From Nocardiopsis ansamitocini (GTDB lineage: Bacteria; Actinomycetota; Actinomycetes; Streptosporangiales; Streptosporangiaceae): 64,000 bases of DNA. The stretch spans positions 1-64,000 of the forward strand of contig NZ_BSQG01000010.1 in NCBI RefSeq assembly GCF_030268225.1, written 5' to 3'. Shown here one piece after another: positions 62,186 to 64,000 of the stretch. The notes beneath the pieces were generated by a model. That model saw only the letters and a list, made by a program, of their open reading frames with translations, made no database searches and had not been told where the DNA came from. The stretch's first letter is position 1; every line of letters begins with the position of its first letter. The position numbers were made by a program, and so were the translations under genes.

Positions 62186-63834
62186 GGGCGTGCCTCAAGG
62201 GTGGGCTCGGCGGCGGACAAGGAGAGCTGCTTCTTCAGTTCGGCGCGGAAACGCAGGTCCGCGCTGGCGGCGGTGAGCCAGACGGCGCCGTTCCTTCCTT
62301 GGACGACCCGTCCGGTCCAGGCGGCCTCCCCGGCCTGGGCGACCAGGTCGGCTCCGATGCGGGTGACGACGCGCCGGGCCTCGCGCTGCCATCGGGCCCG
62401 CCGTTCGTCGGGGTCGCCGCCGGGTGCCAGGGTGCGCAGCCAGTCGCGGAAAGGACCGTCGAGGGCACCGAAGCCGAGGTCGCGGGCGGTGTCGCGGGGC
62501 CCCTCGGTGTCCGCTCCGGCGGCCTCGGCCAGGCCGGTGGCGAGGTCCCCCAGGGCGGTGACGGCCTTCTCCGCGTCGACGACGGCACCGATCGCGGCCT
62601 CCCCCAGGTCGGCCCGGCCCTCGTGCAGCAGGACGACCGGCATGGCCACGGCGTCGTCGACGATCTCGTCGATGACGGCCTGCTGGGTGCCGTAGACCGC
62701 GCCGATCAGCCGGGCCCGGATGAGGTGGTCCTCGGGCAGGTGGTCCTCGTTGACGAGCCGGGCGATCCAGTCCAGGATGCGCGGGCGCACCACCGAGGCG
62801 GCCTCCTGGCGCTGCGCGGCACCGTGGACACGCCCCGCGACCAGCGCGCCGAGGCCGCGCCAGGCGCTGCGGGCGGGGTCGTGCTCGCGCGGCAGGTAGA
62901 CCTGCGCCTCCCCCAGCTTCTTCTCCTGGGCGGGGCTGCGCCGCCACGCGGTCATGGGCTCGCGGTTGTGCCGGTTGCGCGCGACGAGGGGGTCGCCGTA
63001 GGCGAGCAGGACCCCGTACACGCCCTCGGCGTCGTGGTGCAGGCGCAGCCTGCGCGTCTGCCACGTGTAGAGGGCGCGGACCCCCGTGGGGCGCGTCCGG
63101 AAGGACTGTGCGGGCCCCGCCTCCAGGGGAGGGCGTGCCCAGGCGGGCGCGTCGTCGTCATCGACGACCAGGCCGGGGGTGTCGGCGGCGATCAGGTTGA
63201 GCAGGAGGGTGTCGCGCAGGGTGTCGCCCTCGGCCATGACGCCGCCGAGGTTGCCGCTCCAGCCCACCCCCAGCGGGTAGCCCTTGCCGCCCTTGGCGCG
63301 GGGGTCGCCGACCGCGCCGGACTTGATACCGGAGGGGTCGAAGGCGTGCGCGTGCACCACCCAGCGGGCGGCCTCGGCGAAGCCGAGCCGGACCGCGCCG
63401 TGGACCCGGGTGGTGAAGAAACGGTCCCCGTTGGGGACGTCGGCCACGATGCGGTCCAGCGACGCGTACTCGCCCTTGGCGGTCCTCAGGTCCGCGACCT
63501 GGAAGAACGGCGCCGTCGGGTGGAGCAGGTCGAAGCGGTCGCGGTAGCGCTCCAGGTAGGCGTCGACCTGTTCGGCGGGCCAGCCGTCCTCCCACCACCC
63601 GCTCCACTGGTCGGGGTCCGTCGGCCCGTCGAGGGCGTCGTGCAGGACCGCCAGCAGGAGGCGCGTCAGCGCGAACTCCTGGGTGGGGACGTCGCCGACG
63701 ATGCGGCGCAGGCGGTGGGCCTGCGCCAGGGTGTCGGCGAGCGAGAGCTGCGTCTCGGATCCGTCGAGGCGCTGCACCGGCAGCCACGGCATCCGGACGA
63801 GGTCGAAGGAGGGGGCGGGGGTTTCAGTCGGCAC
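62182..63834 (-). CDS. casA: Cascade large subunit Cas8e/Cse1 (locus 2)
   Basis: A 550-residue Cas8e, close to the standard type. Segments include PSFDLVRMPWLPVQRLDGSE at the start, EFALTRLLLAVLHDALDGPT, RFDLLHPTAPFFQVADLRTA, AARWVVHAHAFDPSGIKSGA and YPLGVGWSGNLGGVMAEGDT. The GTG at 63834 lies within the end of the upstream cas3-like gene, giving an 11-base overlap. It should recognise the PAM and recruit the Cas3 encoded just upstream. Confidence 0.93.
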   Translation of the reverse strand: MPTETPAPSFDLVRMPWLPVQRLDGSETQLSLADTLAQAHRLRRIVGDVPTQEFALTRLLLAVLHDALDGPTDPDQWSGWWEDGWPAEQVDAYLERYRDRFDLLHPTAPFFQVADLRTAKGEYASLDRIVADVPNGDRFFTTRVHGAVRLGFAEAARWVVHAHAFDPSGIKSGAVGDPRAKGGKGYPLGVGWSGNLGGVMAEGDTLRDTLLLNLIAADTPGLVVDDDDAPAWARPPLEAGPAQSFRTRPTGVRALYTWQTRRLRLHHDAEGVYGVLLAYGDPLVARNRHNREPMTAWRRSPAQEKKLGEAQVYLPREHDPARSAWRGLGALVAGRVHGAAQRQEAASVVRPRILDWIARLVNEDHLPEDHLIRARLIGAVYGTQQAVIDEIVDDAVAMPVVLLHEGRADLGEAAIGAVVDAEKAVTALGDLATGLAEAAGADTEGPRDTARDLGFGALDGPFRDWLRTLAPGGDPDERRARWQREARRVVTRIGADLVAQAGEAAWTGRVVQGRNGAVWLTAASADLRFRAELKKQLSLSAAEPTLEARP

Positions 63835-64000
63835 TGCGCACCTCAAGGCCGTCGGAGCGGGTGTAGTGGAGGTCGAAGCCGGCCAGGCGGGCACGGCCGT
63901 CCTCGTCGAGCACGAGCACCAGTTCGCCGGCCAGCCAGTACGACTCCTTGGCCTGCCACGCCTGGACGCGGTCGGCTTCGAGTTCGGCGATGGCCGTGTC
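63824..64000 (-). CDS. cas3: Probable Cas3 helicase-nuclease, C-terminal end only
   Basis: Only the last 58 residues are visible; the gene runs off the right edge. The peptide (ELEADRVQAWQAKESYWLAG, then ELVLVLDEDGRARLAGFDLH, YTRSDGLEV) has the strand-rich form and WLAG...LVLVLDEDG pattern of the Cas3 C-terminal domain in actinobacterial I-E systems. Its position directly upstream of cas8e is where cas3 belongs. None of the HD or helicase motifs is in view, so the call rests on this short tail and on gene order. Confidence 0.7.
   Translation of the reverse strand, partial: DTAIAELEADRVQAWQAKESYWLAGELVLVLDEDGRARLAGFDLHYTRSDGLEVRSAD

Noticed and set aside
1-64000. tRNA or rRNA genes, insertion sequences, phage genes, replication origin
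   Set aside because: No transposase or integrase-like product, terminal inverted repeats around a gene, or recognisable RNA gene was seen on reading. A dedicated covariance-model search was not possible here.

Overview
The window is high-GC actinobacterial DNA: GTG starts are common, genes overlap by ATGA/GTGA in tight operons, and there are MbtH, VTC/CotH and ChaB families plus many paired regulators. The gene set and a pendolmycin/teleocidin-like cluster suggest a Nocardiopsaceae member (Nocardiopsis or Marinactinospora-like). That genus-level guess is inference. I saw no rRNA, tRNA, insertion sequence or prophage.

Layout. 0-3.4 kb: the end of a mannitol PTS permease, then an FAD dehydrogenase and a divergent PucR-type regulator sharing a promoter region with two GTCACC/GGTGAC palindromes. 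3.4-16.7 kb: about 1.15 kb of AT-richer non-coding DNA followed by a four-gene biosynthetic operon. It encodes a dimodular reductive NRPS (C*-A-MT-T-C-A-T-R), an MbtH-P450 fusion, a DMATS-type aromatic prenyltransferase and an SDR. This is the gene logic of indolactam alkaloids (N-methyl-valyl-tryptophanol, P450 ring closure, prenylation), as in teleocidin, lyngbyatoxin and pendolmycin. 16.7-34.1 kb: housekeeping and accessory genes. They include a phosphoketolase/acetate kinase operon, a Zn alcohol dehydrogenase, a VTC-DUF4956-CotH operon, a two-component system, a CPBP protease and a stand-alone MurG paralogue.

34.5-41.4 kb: type I-E CRISPR-Cas locus 1, with a CRISPR array, cas2, cas1, cas6e, cas5e, cas7e, cas11 and cas8e, but no adjacent cas3. 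41.7-45 kb: a DUF6924 protein, a 663-residue unrecognised protein and a small secreted protein. 45-48.6 kb: a LysR regulator diverging from a pcaF-pcaI-pcaJ-like beta-ketoadipate operon. 49.1-55.9 kb: an IclR regulator and a seven-gene minus-strand operon (DUF6282 hydrolase, cupin, HpcH/HpaI aldolase, SsuABC-like ABC transporter, flavin reductase) that looks like uptake and breakdown of an unidentified small molecule. A 15-bp sequence is shared by the iclR and operon promoters. 56.3-58.8 kb: a P-loop kinase, an HxlR regulator, a VOC protein and an AEC transporter.

58.8-64 kb: type I-E locus 2, with one orphan CRISPR repeat, cas6e, cas5e, cas7e, cas11, cas8e and the C-terminus of a probable cas3 that runs off the window. 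It lacks cas1 and cas2. The two loci are diverged from each other and have lost complementary modules: locus 1 has adaptation and array but no cas3, while locus 2 has cas3 but no adaptation genes or array. They may share parts.
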